NCBI GenBank assembly: GCA_000701725.1
Contig: JNJQ01000002.1
Span: 124,001-188,000, forward strand
DNA length: 64,000 nucleotides
Direction: 5' to 3'
Source: Erysipelotrichaceae bacterium NK3D112
GTDB lineage: Bacteria > Bacillota_I > Bacilli_A > Erysipelotrichales > Erysipelotrichaceae
Part shown: positions 16,287 through 25,661 of the stretch, in pieces
Numbering within the stretch: position 1 is the first letter of the stretch
Layout: each line of letters starts with the position of its first letter
Notes under the pieces: generated by a model
What the model saw: the letters and a program-made list of their open reading frames with translations, nothing else
Told to the model about the DNA's origin: nothing
The model's database searches: none
Made by a program: the position numbers and the translations under genes

Positions 16287-17393
16287 TTAGTTACCTTCAC
16301 CTGACGCATTCTCGTCAGTGCTTTCTTCAGTGCTTTCTTCTGTTTCAGCAGTTGCTTCAGGGCTTGCGGTGCTTTCAGGTGCCGCAGTTTCTTCCGGAGC
16401 TGCTGTTTCTTCCGGCTGTGCATCACTTTCATCGATGATGCCCAGGGAGTTCTTGATTTCCGCTTCAAGCGCGTCGTCACCCTTGAAGTCTACGCCGAGT
16501 TCCTGTGCCTTTTCCCAGATTGCAGTGGACTGCAGGGTTGTGTCATAAGTCTGGACCAGCTGCAGATACGGATCCTGCTCAGCATTGTTTGCCTCGAGGG
16601 TTTCCGGTGTTGCGGCTGTGCACATGATGCGGAAGTATCCGAAGTTCTCACTTCTGATCCAGTCGCTTGTTTCGCCTTCCTTAAGAGCTAAGGAAGCTTC
16701 CAGGAATGCGGCATCCAGAGAAGACGCATTCTTGTCGATGATACCGAGGTTGCCTCCGTCCGGTGCGGAAGAGTCATCTTCGGAATGAGCGATTGCCGCA
16801 TCGGCGAATGTGCCGGAAGCCAGAGCGTCATCGACTGCCTTCATGCGTGCTTTCTCATCATCGGTGGGTTCCGCTGTCACATTTGCGGAATCCTCGAATT
16901 TGACGAGAATGTATGAGATCTGTCTGATTCTCAGATCATCGAAGTTTGCTTTCGCATAATCGGCACTGACCTGGTTGAGCTTCTGGGTTGTGATCAGATA
17001 TTCCTCAAGATCGGTATATCCGGTTTCCGCCAGGGCGGAGTCGAGGTAGGACTGATAATCGCTTCCGTAAGAGTTCTGGAAGTTGGCGATGATCTGCTTT
17101 GCCTGAGCGGCTGCGGTATCCTTGATTTCGTTGGTTGTTTCAATACCCGCATCAGCGACCGCTCTTTCGAAGAGGGTCAGCACTGCGCCGGAACCGTTTG
17201 ATTTGTAAAGATCATCGTAGAACATGGATGCGGTGACGTCCTCACCGTTGATTTCATAAACGACGTCCTCGCCGTTTACCTGTTTGCCTTTCAGTTTTCC
17301 TTTGTTGGTATCGTAGATGAAGAATACGCTGAACCCCGCGAATACCAGGGCGATCAGCACTACGAACCAGTTCTTTTTCAAGAAATTGCCCAT
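16287..17393 (-). CDS. prsA: Membrane-anchored PrsA-like peptidyl-prolyl cis-trans isomerase
   Basis: The 368-residue protein has an N-terminal transmembrane anchor (about residues 9-28) without a lipobox. A SurA-like segment (VVYEINGEDVTASMFYDDLY) follows, then a recognisable parvulin domain at about 170-300 (IRQISYILVKFED, DGGNLGIID, AAFLEASLALKEGE). An acidic Pro/Glu/Thr/Ser-rich tail of about 50 residues closes it, built of repeats such as PEETAAPEE. PrsA foldases help exported proteins fold at the membrane-wall interface. The start at 17393 follows AGGAGGCAAT; an upstream in-frame ATG adds 24 residues and lies before the promoter -10. Expressed from the promoter at 17421-17449 together with the lipoprotein gene. 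Confidence 0.85.
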   Translation of the reverse strand: MGNFLKKNWFVVLIALVFAGFSVFFIYDTNKGKLKGKQVNGEDVVYEINGEDVTASMFYDDLYKSNGSGAVLTLFERAVADAGIETTNEIKDTAAAQAKQIIANFQNSYGSDYQSYLDSALAETGYTDLEEYLITTQKLNQVSADYAKANFDDLRIRQISYILVKFEDSANVTAEPTDDEKARMKAVDDALASGTFADAAIAHSEDDSSAPDGGNLGIIDKNASSLDAAFLEASLALKEGETSDWIRSENFGYFRIMCTAATPETLEANNAEQDPYLQLVQTYDTTLQSTAIWEKAQELGVDFKGDDALEAEIKNSLGIIDESDAQPEETAAPEETAAPESTASPEATAETEESTEESTDENASGEGN

Positions 17394-17403
17394 ATTGCCT
17401 CCT

Positions 17404-17449
17404 AAAAAAACGCATCCTCTATTATAGGATACGCCCTCTGATTTTGCAA
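17404..17449 (-). promoter_or_regulatory. prsA promoter whose -10 box sits in a terminator-like hairpin
   Basis: On the minus strand TTGCAA (17444-17449), a 17-nt spacer and perfect TATAAT (17421-17426) form a near-consensus promoter. The same bases make a hairpin: GCGTATCCT and AGGATGCG can pair across the -10 box and are followed by seven T. This could also end the transcript of the upstream 79-residue gene. Confidence 0.75.
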
Positions 17450-17500
17450 TTTGTTTAATAGCCATGCGCGCATAGGCAAAACAGGTTAAAAACCGTTTTC

Positions 17501-17740
17501 CTATCTTTGCAGATAGATCGCATCCTCATCCCTGATCACTCTGAAGCGGGCAGGGCGGATGCCGCATGTGCCGGTGATATAATCCTCGATTTCCTTTGCG
17601 GTGCATGATGAGGTTCCCTGATAAATCAGAGAGCTGCGCCGCGACCAGGTGCCGATGGCGGAAAGCTGTTTCACCGGAATCAAAGCAAGATCAAGATCAT
17701 CCGCAAACTGGATGTAGTACTTCTTCAGATGATTAGCCAT
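17501..17740 (-). CDS. Uncharacterised 79-residue protein
   Basis: I do not recognise this protein. It starts MANHLKKYYIQFADDLDLAL and contains KQLSAIGTWSRRSSLIYQG, a CTAKEIEDYITGTCGI segment with two cysteines, and a C-terminal FRVIRDEDAIYLQR. It is soluble, has no signal or membrane segment and looks like a small compact domain. An AGGAGA site lies correctly before the start, and the reading frame has ordinary codon use, so it is probably real. It lies between the prsA promoter (same strand) and the divergent suf promoter. A weak hairpin follows at about 17465-17500. Function unknown. Confidence 0.6.
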   Translation of the reverse strand: MANHLKKYYIQFADDLDLALIPVKQLSAIGTWSRRSSLIYQGTSSCTAKEIEDYITGTCGIRPARFRVIRDEDAIYLQR

Positions 17741-17886
17741 ATCGTTTCTCCTGATTTCAGTTTAGCATGGCATTGTATCCTTATATATAAGAATTGCGTT
17801 TTTATGCGTCAAAAAGGCTCTGAAAAGACGAAAAAGGAAAATGAGAGCGGCTTAGGATAGTAATTTAACAATGAAACTGACATTGG

Positions 17887-17895
17887 TGTTATAAT
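17887..17895 (+). promoter_or_regulatory. suf operon promoter (extended -10)
   Basis: TGTTATAAT is an extended -10 box. The best -35 candidate, TTAACA at 17865-17870, has a long 19-nt spacer. The start would be near 17902, giving a leader of about 20 nt before the GTG at 17921. No IscR-like operator was recognised. Confidence 0.65.
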
Positions 17896-17920
17896 CCTCG
17901 GGAACGGAAGGTGATAAAAA

Positions 17921-18759
<839 letters not shown>

Positions 18760-18763
<4 letters not shown>

Positions 18764-19572
18764 CGATGATACCGCTGCGTCTGAACACGGACATCAATCT
18801 GCCGGAAGGCTATTCGGAATTTGAGATCGATTCCGACCGGAATCTCGAACTCACATTCACAGCCTCCGCGAAAAGCGATGTCTTTATCCGGGTGAAACAG
18901 GCCGATCATATCCGGATCCGCACATTTGTAAAAGAATCGGCCGAGGTCAGTTTCCTGTTCTGGAATGTTTCCGACAGAGAGACTCAGATCGATGAGAGTT
19001 ATGAGGTCATGAAAGATGCGAAGCTCACCATCGCGATGGGGGAGTGCAACGCATCCGACAGCGGCCGCACCACATATGTCGCCCTGCGTGAAAACGGGGC
19101 GCAGGCACTTGTCTCAAGCGCTTCCCTGGTGCAGGCAAAGAAGAACTATTCCATGAATGTGGTCAACTTCGCGCCTCACACAAACGGCGAAATGCGCAAT
19201 TACGCGGTTGTGCTGAAAAGCGGCGTGCTGATGATTGATGCCATCGGCACCATTGTCAAAGGCGCAAAGCGTTCCGAAAACCACCAGACCAGCCGTGCGC
19301 TGAGTTTTGAGGACGGTCAGAAGTCCACCATCCTTCCGGAGCTTCTGATTGATGAGAATGACGTCCAGGCAAGCCATGCCATGAGCATCGGCCGCATGGA
19401 TGATGATCAGCTCTACTACATGATGTCAAGGGGACTGACACCCCAGCAGTGCACAACCCTGATTTCCACCGGCTATCTGATGCCGATCACCGAGGTCATT
19501 GACAATGATGAGCTCAGAGAAAAGCTTGCCGGGGAGATGGAAAGGAAAATCGGTGAACTATGTTCGATGTGA
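18760..19572 (+). CDS. sufD: Fe-S cluster assembly scaffold SufD (short form)
   Basis: SufD pairs with SufB around SufC. This one has 270 residues against more than 400 in Bacillus SufD. The conserved beta-helix core and C-terminal region remain: HTNGEMRNYAVVLKSGVLM, KGAKRSENHQTSRALSFEDG, PELLIDENDVQASHAMSIG and DDQLYYMMSRGLTPQQ. The N-terminal helical part of long SufD proteins is largely missing. Position between sufC and sufS settles the assignment. It starts inside the last codons of sufC and overlaps sufS by 13 bases. Confidence 0.9.
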
Positions 19573-20777
19573 AAAAAATCAGAGAGGATTTTCCGATTTT
19601 TGCCAGTCAGCCGGATCTGATTTATTTTGACAACGGCGCAACCACCCTGAAACCCAAATGCGTCATTGACGCGGTCAGTGATTTCTACTGCACCCACACA
19701 TCCAACGTGCACCGTGGGGATTATGCCATTGCCGCACAGAATGACCGTCTGTATGACGGCACAAGAAAGATCTTTGCCCGCCTAATCAATTGCGAACCGG
19801 ATGAGATCGCATTTGTGCATAACGTCACCGCAGCCCTCAACCAGATCGCCTATGGTTTAAGCGATCAGGTGAATGAAGGGGATGTGATTCTGGTTTCCAA
19901 AGCGGAACATGCCAGCAATCTGCTGCCCTGGTTCCGTCTGGCAAAGCAGAAGAATGCGAAGATCGAATATGTCGAAACTGACGCACAGGCCAATATCAGC
20001 GTGGAGTCCTTCCGTAAGGCAATGCATGAAAAGGTGAAGGTGGTCTCACTGGCCCAGGTCACCAATGTGCTCGGCAGTATCCAGCCGATCGCTGAAATCG
20101 CTGAGATCGCCCATTCCTATGGCGCTTATGTCGTGGTGGACGGGGCTCAGTCGGTTCCGCATATGAAGGTTGATGTCAAAGAGCTCGGCTGCGATTTCCT
20201 CGGCTTTTCCGCCCACAAGATGTGCGGACCGGACGGCGTCGGCATCCTCTATGGAAAACGGGAACTGCTGAAAGATATGTCGCCTGTGTTCATGGGCGGC
20301 GATATGAATGCGCGTTTCTCCTCGGACACAACCGTACTGCTTAAGGACGCGCCGGTGCGCTTTGAATCCGGTACTCCCAATATCGAGGGTGTGATCGGGG
20401 CCGGAGCGGCGGCGGAATATCTGATGAGCATCGGTCTTGATGAGATTCATGCTTATGAAAAAGAGCTTCGCGCATACTTCCTTGAGAAGATGAAACAGCT
20501 GGACAATCTGGAAATCTACAATCCGGATAACGAATACGGACCGCTTGCCTTCAATGCGAAGGGTGTATTTGCCCAGGATGCGGCCGGCTATCTCGCTTCT
20601 AAGGATATCGCTGTGCGCAGCGGCAACCATTGCGCGAAGATTCTGCATGAGATTATCGGCACCGACCAGACAATCCGTGCATCACTTTATTTCTACAATA
20701 CAAAAGAGGAAATCGACCGCTTTGTGCAGGCTGCTTCACAGATCAGTCTGGAAAGCGCGATCGGCATCTTCTTTTAA
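19560..20777 (+). CDS. sufS: Cysteine desulfurase SufS
   Basis: This PLP enzyme removes sulfur from L-cysteine as persulfide and passes it to SufU. The 405-residue class V aminotransferase-fold protein shows VDGAQSVPHMKVD, the PLP-lysine region FSAHKMCGPDGVGIL and the active-site cysteine loop RSGNHCAK near residue 358. It overlaps the end of sufD and is followed after 12 bases by sufU. It acts in the cytosol as donor for the SufBCD scaffold. Confidence 0.96.
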   Translation: MFDVKKIREDFPIFASQPDLIYFDNGATTLKPKCVIDAVSDFYCTHTSNVHRGDYAIAAQNDRLYDGTRKIFARLINCEPDEIAFVHNVTAALNQIAYGLSDQVNEGDVILVSKAEHASNLLPWFRLAKQKNAKIEYVETDAQANISVESFRKAMHEKVKVVSLAQVTNVLGSIQPIAEIAEIAHSYGAYVVVDGAQSVPHMKVDVKELGCDFLGFSAHKMCGPDGVGILYGKRELLKDMSPVFMGGDMNARFSSDTTVLLKDAPVRFESGTPNIEGVIGAGAAAEYLMSIGLDEIHAYEKELRAYFLEKMKQLDNLEIYNPDNEYGPLAFNAKGVFAQDAAGYLASKDIAVRSGNHCAKILHEIIGTDQTIRASLYFYNTKEEIDRFVQAASQISLESAIGIFF

Positions 20778-20789
20778 GGAGGAACATAT

Positions 20790-21239
20790 ATGGCAAACAG
20801 TTTATTGAACGATCCGGAGATCCTGCGTGAGCTGATCATGGATCATTATCAGTATCCGCACAATCACAAGCTTGTCGATGATGATTCCTACGCTTCCGTG
20901 CATATGGCAAGCGACAGCTGCATTGACGACATCACCGTTCAGTCCAAAATCAGAAACGGTGTGATCGAGGATATCCGTTTTGACGGCGTCGCGTGCACCA
21001 TCTCAACCGCCTCCACTTCCATGATGACCGATCTGCTTAAGGGCAAGAAGGTGGAAGAGGCCAATGAGATCATCGGCAACTATTTCAACATGATTGATGC
21101 GAAGGAATATGATCCGGATGTGCTGGAAGAGGCAGTCGCGATGAAGAATGTCTACAAACAGGCAAACCGCATCAAGTGCGCGACGATCGGCTGGAAGGCA
21201 ATCCGTGAGATGATCGATGAAAGTGAGAAAGACGCATGA
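20790..21239 (+). CDS. sufU: Zinc-dependent sulfurtransferase SufU
   Basis: SufU accepts persulfide sulfur from SufS in Gram-positive SUF systems. The 149-residue protein keeps the expected zinc ligands: Cys and Asp in SDSCIDDI (usual form is C-G-D), Cys in [10 protein letters not shown] and Cys in [12 protein letters not shown]. The segment between the second and third cysteines has the insertion that separates SufU from IscU. A GGAGG site lies before the ATG. The four-base overlap with sufB gives translational coupling. Confidence 0.94.
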   Translation: MANSLLNDPEILRELIMDHYQYPHNHKLVDDDSYASVHMASDSCIDDITVQSKIRNGVIEDIRFDGVACTISTASTSMMTDLLKGKKVEEANEIIGNYFNMIDAKEYDPDVLEEAVAMKNVYKQANRIKCATIGWKAIREMIDESEKDA

Positions 21240-22651
21240 GCGAAGCCAATAAGAACAATGAGGCCATCTATTCCCAGGATGACTACAAATACGGCTTCCA
21301 TGATGATGTCGTTTCCATTATCGATACCGGCAAAGGCCTGAATGAGGAAATCGTCAGACAGATTTCGGCTTATAAAAATGAGCCGGAATGGATGACTGAA
21401 TTCCGCGTCAAGGCGTTCCATGCCTTTGAGTCGATGGATATGCCCAAATGGGGACCGGATCTTTCCGAGATCGATTTCCAGGATTTCACCTATTATAAGA
21501 AGGTTTCCCAGGATGCCGAAAAGAGCTGGGATGATGTGCCCGAAGAGGTCAAGAACACCTTTGAAAAGCTCGGTATCCCCGAAGCCGAACGCAAATATCT
21601 GGCCGGCGTCACAACCCAGTATGAATCCGAAGCGGTTTATCACAACATGCTCGATGAGGTGCAGTCAAAGGGAGTCATCTTCCTGGATATTGACAGCGCC
21701 CTCAAGGAATACCCGGATATTTTCCGCAAATATTTCGCGACGATCGTGCCGGTCACGGACAACAAGCTTGCCGCTCTTAACAGCGCGGTATGGTCCGGAG
21801 GCAGCTTCATCTATGTGCCCAAGGGCGTGAAGCTTGAAAAGCCGCTGCAGTCCTATTTCCGCATCAATTCGGAATCCATGGGACAGTTTGAGCGTTCGAT
21901 CATCATTGTGGATGACGGCGCTGAGTGCTCCTATGTCGAAGGCTGCACCGCACCCCAGTATTCACGTGACTCCATGCATGCGGCGGTGGTTGAGGTGTTT
22001 GTCGGCAAAGGCGCCAAATGCCGCTATTCCTCCGTGCAGAACTGGTCAAACAACATCCTCAACCTGGTCACCAAGCGGGCGAAGGTGGAGGAGCACGGCA
22101 CCATGGAATGGATCGACGGCAATATCGGCTCTCGCATTTCGATGAAATATCCTGCCTGCATTCTGGCCGGTGAATATGCGCACGGTCTGTGCATTTCCAT
22201 CGCGGTCGGCTCCCGCGGACAGTTCCAGGATACCGGTGCGAAGATGATCCATCTGGCACCGCACACATCCTCATCGATCATTTCCAAGTCCGTTTCCAGA
22301 AACGGCGGTGTGACCAATTTCCGCGACTGGATCCGCTTTGGCCGCAAGGCTGATTTCTCCAAGACAAAGATCGAATGCGACACACTGATTCTTGATGATA
22401 TCTCCGCCAGCGACACCATTCCGCTCAACATTTCCGAAAATGCGACCAGCACGATGGAACATGAGGCGAAGGTTTCGAAGATCTCCGAAGATGAGCTCTT
22501 CTATCTGATGAGCAGGGGACTTTCCGAAGCGCAGGCGACTGAAATGATCATCATGGGCTTCCTTGAGCCGTTTACCAGAGAGCTGCCGATGGAATATGCG
22601 GTTGAGCTCAACCAGCTGCTCAAGATTGATATGAGCGATGCCATCGGATAA
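21236..22651 (+). CDS. sufB: Fe-S cluster assembly scaffold SufB
   Basis: SufB is the main scaffold of the SufBC2D complex. The 471-residue length is standard. Visible family segments are [40 protein letters not shown], the [14 protein letters not shown] region and the C-terminal [20 protein letters not shown] shared with SufD. The cysteines of the nascent cluster region are present (CTAP and later conserved positions). It overlaps the next gene, a folate enzyme, by 14 bases, so that gene is transcribed with the suf operon. Confidence 0.96.
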   Translation: MSEANKNNEAIYSQDDYKYGFHDDVVSIIDTGKGLNEEIVRQISAYKNEPEWMTEFRVKAFHAFESMDMPKWGPDLSEIDFQDFTYYKKVSQDAEKSWDDVPEEVKNTFEKLGIPEAERKYLAGVTTQYESEAVYHNMLDEVQSKGVIFLDIDSALKEYPDIFRKYFATIVPVTDNKLAALNSAVWSGGSFIYVPKGVKLEKPLQSYFRINSESMGQFERSIIIVDDGAECSYVEGCTAPQYSRDSMHAAVVEVFVGKGAKCRYSSVQNWSNNILNLVTKRAKVEEHGTMEWIDGNIGSRISMKYPACILAGEYAHGLCISIAVGSRGQFQDTGAKMIHLAPHTSSSIISKSVSRNGGVTNFRDWIRFGRKADFSKTKIECDTLILDDISASDTIPLNISENATSTMEHEAKVSKISEDELFYLMSRGLSEAQATEMIIMGFLEPFTRELPMEYAVELNQLLKIDMSDAIG

Positions 22652-23165
22652 GAAAACAGCCCGTAAAAACGGACTGCGTGCGAGGTCTTTGCTCAGTGAT
22701 GAGCAAAGGCGCATCAAAGACAGAAAAATCACAGCGCGTGTGATTGAAAAGATCGCACCGTATCAGATCATCGGCTGCTATGTCTCCATGAGAGATGAGG
22801 TCAGCACGATTGAAATCCTGCAATGGTGCTTTGATCATGACAAGCAGATTGCGGTGCCCAAAGTCACAGGCAATACGCTTGTGTTCCACCGCATCCGTGA
22901 ACCTGCGGATCTTGCGCCGGGAACATTCGGTGTGCTGGAACCGGTCAGGGATGATCCGGTAGCGGTGGAGGACATCGGGTTCATGATCGTGCCGCTGTCC
23001 GCCTTTGATGAGCAAAACAACCGCACCGGTTACGGCAGGGGCTATTATGATTCAATCCTCAGGCAGTGCCCGCACAGCGCGGGTCTTGCTTATGATGTGC
23101 AGAAAACAGATCTCATCCTCACGGATCCGTGGGATGTGAGACTGGATGAAGTGATTTGCGAATAG
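22638..23165 (+). CDS. 5-formyltetrahydrofolate cyclo-ligase
   Basis: This enzyme uses ATP to convert 5-formyl-THF to 5,10-methenyl-THF, recycling an inhibitory folate. The 175-residue protein has the N-terminal basic helix ([16 protein letters not shown]), the mid-region [25 protein letters not shown] and the family signature [11 protein letters not shown]. It overlaps the end of sufB by 14 bases, so it is co-transcribed with the SUF genes; whether that has functional meaning is not clear. A terminator starts at its stop codon. Confidence 0.94.
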   Translation: MPSDKKTARKNGLRARSLLSDEQRRIKDRKITARVIEKIAPYQIIGCYVSMRDEVSTIEILQWCFDHDKQIAVPKVTGNTLVFHRIREPADLAPGTFGVLEPVRDDPVAVEDIGFMIVPLSAFDEQNNRTGYGRGYYDSILRQCPHSAGLAYDVQKTDLILTDPWDVRLDEVICE

Positions 23166-23188
23166 GGTGCTTCAAAGCATCCTTTTTC
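23165..23188 (+). terminator. Intrinsic terminator of the suf operon
   Basis: GGGTGCT (23165-23171) pairs with AGCATCC (23176-23182) around a four-base loop, followed by five T. Confidence 0.75.
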
Positions 23189-23212
23189 TAAAATAACCAT
23201 GGAGGCGATTTT

Positions 23213-24133
23213 ATGAAGTTTTATCTGATTGAGGAGAAGCTGACAGAATGCACGGTGGATGATTTCGCCGCTGCATCGGTCCCGTTTGTGGCGGTGGTCA
23301 ATTCGAAGGAATTTGCTGAAAACAGGGAACTGTTCAATATGGACGCGGATATTCCGGTTGATGTGCACAAGGTCCGTGACACCAAGGTCATCGTCAACTA
23401 TGACTCCCTGACCGGCACCCTGAACATCCCCGACAATTTCACGTTCTCGGATGAGAAATTCAAGCTCGGCTTCATCATGGATGAGAGGGGAATTGTCCTG
23501 ATTGACGACGATGAATTCACCGGCACTCTTGTCGAAAACATCCAGAACACCCGCAAATGGCATCTGCCTTCACTGGAACGCTTTATCTATGATTTTCTGG
23601 AAGAAACAATCCGTTTTGATCCCCAGGTGCTGGAAAACATCCAGAACAGCCTGGACCAGATTGAACTGGATATCATGAAGGGAACGATTGAGGAATATCC
23701 TTCCCAGCTCAATGACATCCGTTCTTCTCTGCTGGATCTGCACATGCATTATGAGCATCTGATCGATCTTTCCAAGGAGCTCGAGGAGAATGAAAACGGC
23801 TTCTTCAAAGACGAGAACCTGCGTTATTTCCGCCTGTTCGCGGACCGTGTGATGAGACTGCAGGACACCGTCACATCATTGCGTGAATATATTGTCCAGT
23901 TAAGAAACCTGATCGGTGAACAGCTGGCCATCCGCCAGAATCACATCATGACGCTGCTGACCGTGGTCACAACCATCTTCATGCCTCTGACCGTGATCGC
24001 CGGCTGGTTCGGCATGAACTTCACCAACATGCCTTCAATCAATTCACCATGGGGATATCCGCTGACCATCCTTTGCAGTATTTCCATCGTGCTGATTTCC
24101 CTGTGGTGGTTCCGTAAAAAGAAATGGCTGTAA
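23213..24133 (+). CDS. corA: CorA family divalent cation (Mg2+) transporter
   Basis: CorA forms a pentameric Mg2+ channel in the cytoplasmic membrane. The 306-residue protein has a large acidic cytosolic domain and a long helix (residues about 130-240). Two C-terminal transmembrane helices follow, the first ending in the signature FGMNF, the CorA gating and selectivity motif G-M-N. A GGAGG site precedes the start. It faces mgtC tail to tail with a shared terminator. The pairing suggests a magnesium-related locus, though no Mg2+ riboswitch leader was found. Confidence 0.93.
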   Translation: MKFYLIEEKLTECTVDDFAAASVPFVAVVNSKEFAENRELFNMDADIPVDVHKVRDTKVIVNYDSLTGTLNIPDNFTFSDEKFKLGFIMDERGIVLIDDDEFTGTLVENIQNTRKWHLPSLERFIYDFLEETIRFDPQVLENIQNSLDQIELDIMKGTIEEYPSQLNDIRSSLLDLHMHYEHLIDLSKELEENENGFFKDENLRYFRLFADRVMRLQDTVTSLREYIVQLRNLIGEQLAIRQNHIMTLLTVVTTIFMPLTVIAGWFGMNFTNMPSINSPWGYPLTILCSISIVLISLWWFRKKKWL

Positions 24134-24137
24134 ATGA

Positions 24138-24167
24138 AAGAGAAGTCCGGCGGACTTCTCTTTTTTT
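24138..24167. terminator. Bidirectional terminator between corA and mgtC
   Basis: AGAGAAGTCCG (24139-24149) pairs with CGGACTTCTCT (24151-24161) with a very tight loop. T residues follow on the plus strand and an A-rich stretch precedes it for the minus strand. It touches the mgtC stop codon. Confidence 0.8.
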
Positions 24168-24810
24168 AACCGATCATTTCCACGGATGTGACACCGGGAT
24201 GATTCTTGATTTTTTCGACCAGTGCGAAGGGATCATCGTTTTTCACGGTATAGGATTCCGCTCTCAGAATATAGCCTTCGGGATATGCGCTGACTGTGCA
24301 GGAAGTGTTATGGAATCCTTTGGCATGGATCAGATGATAGATTTCCTCCGGATTGACGCCCGGCTTCAGACGGATCTCAAGGCTGACATTGACACGTATT
24401 GTCTCCTTGATGGAACGCAGGATCAGCAGCATTACCACCAGGATCGCCATGGCCGAGAAACCGGTCAGATACAGGCCGCTGCCAAAACACAGACCCACAG
24501 CCGCAGTCATGAAGATGCCCGCCGCGGTGGTCAGACCGCGCACATTGTCATTTCTGACAAAGATCACACCCGCGCCAAGAAAACCGACACCGCTGACAAC
24601 CTGGGCGGCAACTCTGGCCGCGTCATATTTTTCAGCTCCGTCAAAACCGTGTTTGGAAACGATCATGAGAAGACATGAGGCAAGCGCGACAATCGCATGT
24701 GTGCGGATGCCCGCCGCTTTGGCACGGTTGTGTCTTTCATAACCGATCAGAATACCCGCCAATACGGCACAGACCAGCCTCAATACCCATTCCGCCTGAA
24801 AATTACCCAT
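24166..24810 (-). CDS. mgtC: MgtC/SapB family membrane protein
   Basis: The 214-residue protein has four to five N-terminal transmembrane segments with conserved AGILIGYERHNRAKAAGIRT and GVGFLGAGVIFV motifs, then a soluble ACT-like C-terminal domain. MgtC proteins are linked to growth under low Mg2+ and, in some species, inhibit F-type ATP synthase; the shorter MgtC/SapB relatives are widespread and less well studied. The start at 24810 has GGAGG seven bases upstream; an ATG at 24834 lies before that site. Confidence 0.88.
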   Translation of the reverse strand: MGNFQAEWVLRLVCAVLAGILIGYERHNRAKAAGIRTHAIVALASCLLMIVSKHGFDGAEKYDAARVAAQVVSGVGFLGAGVIFVRNDNVRGLTTAAGIFMTAAVGLCFGSGLYLTGFSAMAILVVMLLILRSIKETIRVNVSLEIRLKPGVNPEEIYHLIHAKGFHNTSCTVSAYPEGYILRAESYTVKNDDPFALVEKIKNHPGVTSVEMIG

Positions 24811-24928
24811 TTGAAAACCTCCGGATGACAACATATGTATTATAATCTATATCTCTTTGTTTTTCCCAAACACCGGCGTAATTGACGCAAAGGGAAATTC
24901 CGTAAAAGGGGAGGAAACGTTTTTTCAC

Positions 24929-24957
24929 TTTCATTTTTGTACGGGAAGTTCTATAAT
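24929..24957 (+). promoter_or_regulatory. Promoter of tRNA-Val
   Basis: A perfect TATAAT (24952-24957) lies 13 bases before the tRNA. The -35 candidate TTTCAT (24929-24934) has a 17-nt spacer but is weak. Confidence 0.6.
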
Positions 24958-24970
24958 CATAGATGCACAC

Positions 24971-25043
24971 GGAGGCTTAGCTCAGTTGGGAGAGCGCACC
25001 CTTCACAGGGGTGATGTCGCAGGTTCGAGTCCTGTAGCCTCCA
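24971..25043 (+). tRNA. tRNA-Val(CAC)
   Basis: A complete cloverleaf is visible. The acceptor stem GGAGGCT pairs with AGCCTCC, the D-arm contains AGCTCAGTTGGGAGAGC, and the anticodon arm CACCC-TTCACAG-GGGTG places CAC at positions 34-36. The T-arm GCAGG-TTCGAGT-CCTGT closes the molecule. The discriminator is A; the 3' CCA is not encoded. The anticodon reads GUG valine codons. Confidence 0.95.
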
Positions 25044-25096
25044 CTTTTTTAATGGAAAATGCCGGGATCGTCCCAACGTCATTAAGTTAAGAAGAA

Positions 25097-25138
25097 GTCT
25101 GCAGATGAATAAAGAAAGCTATCTGCAGGCTTTTCTTT
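25097..25138 (+). terminator. Intrinsic terminator after tRNA-Val
   Basis: A 10-bp stem (GTCTGCAGAT at 25097-25106, ATCTGCAGGC at 25121-25130, one G-T pair) is followed by TTTTC and further T. Confidence 0.7.
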
Positions 25139-25584
25139 CACAACAAATCAACAGGCATGATGAAAAAGCATCATAAGATGTAAGTTCAGATTTGAATTAT
25201 CAGATATAATGAAGATGCTTTATGAAAAGCGACAGTTGAAGCCAATTACAGACTGGGTGCGGACTTTGCGAGGGTCGCTGCGTCCAGGCCGTAATGGCAA
25301 GGTCTCTTTTGAGATCAGAGCTTCAAGATGAGGCGGTGCTGAGCCGCCTTTTCTGATTATAAGTAGATCACGGATCAGATGAATGGCACGGGTTTTATTG
25401 ATGACATACTCAGAATTATCTTTGCCATTTCTGTTTTTCCTTTCGTGATGAATCTGCAGCTGATTGAATTGTCTGTCTGCATTTTGTATCAATGCGGATA
25501 ACCGTTCTGACTTCCATTATACTTCAAATCCCTGCTTTCAAAGACAACGCCCGGGTGCTGAATGACAAAGGACATCGGGGAAAT
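25139..25584. other. Gene-poor gap with a possible small transcript
   Basis: No recognised gene was found in these 450 bases. On the plus strand a perfect TATAAT at 25205-25210 precedes a 38-codon frame (25215-25331) with many basic residues. Straight after its stop comes a hairpin AGGCGG/CCGCCT with TTTT (about 25333-25356), which together resemble a small RNA or peptide gene; no good -35 box or ribosome binding site was found. A 90-codon minus-strand frame (25220-25492) over the same bases shows no family features. Both are unproven. Confidence 0.3.
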
Positions 25585-25622
25585 GAAAAAAGACAGATCC
25601 TCTTATAAAAGGGAATCTGTCT
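25585..25622 (-). terminator. Intrinsic terminator of proA-proC
   Basis: On the minus strand AGACAGAT pairs with ATCTGTCT (25591-25598 and 25615-25622), followed by a run of six T (A at 25586-25591 on the plus strand). Confidence 0.8.
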
Positions 25623-25661
25623 GATGATTTTCAATGATGGAAAACAAATGAAATACGGTGC

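Noticed and set aside
24124-24678. 184-codon plus-strand frame after corA
   Set aside because: It is antisense to mgtC, crosses the bidirectional terminator and has no family features.
25220-25492. 90-codon minus-strand frame as a gene
   Set aside because: No ribosome binding site or recognisable domain; it overlaps the equally uncertain small plus-strand frame, so it is only mentioned in the gap entry.
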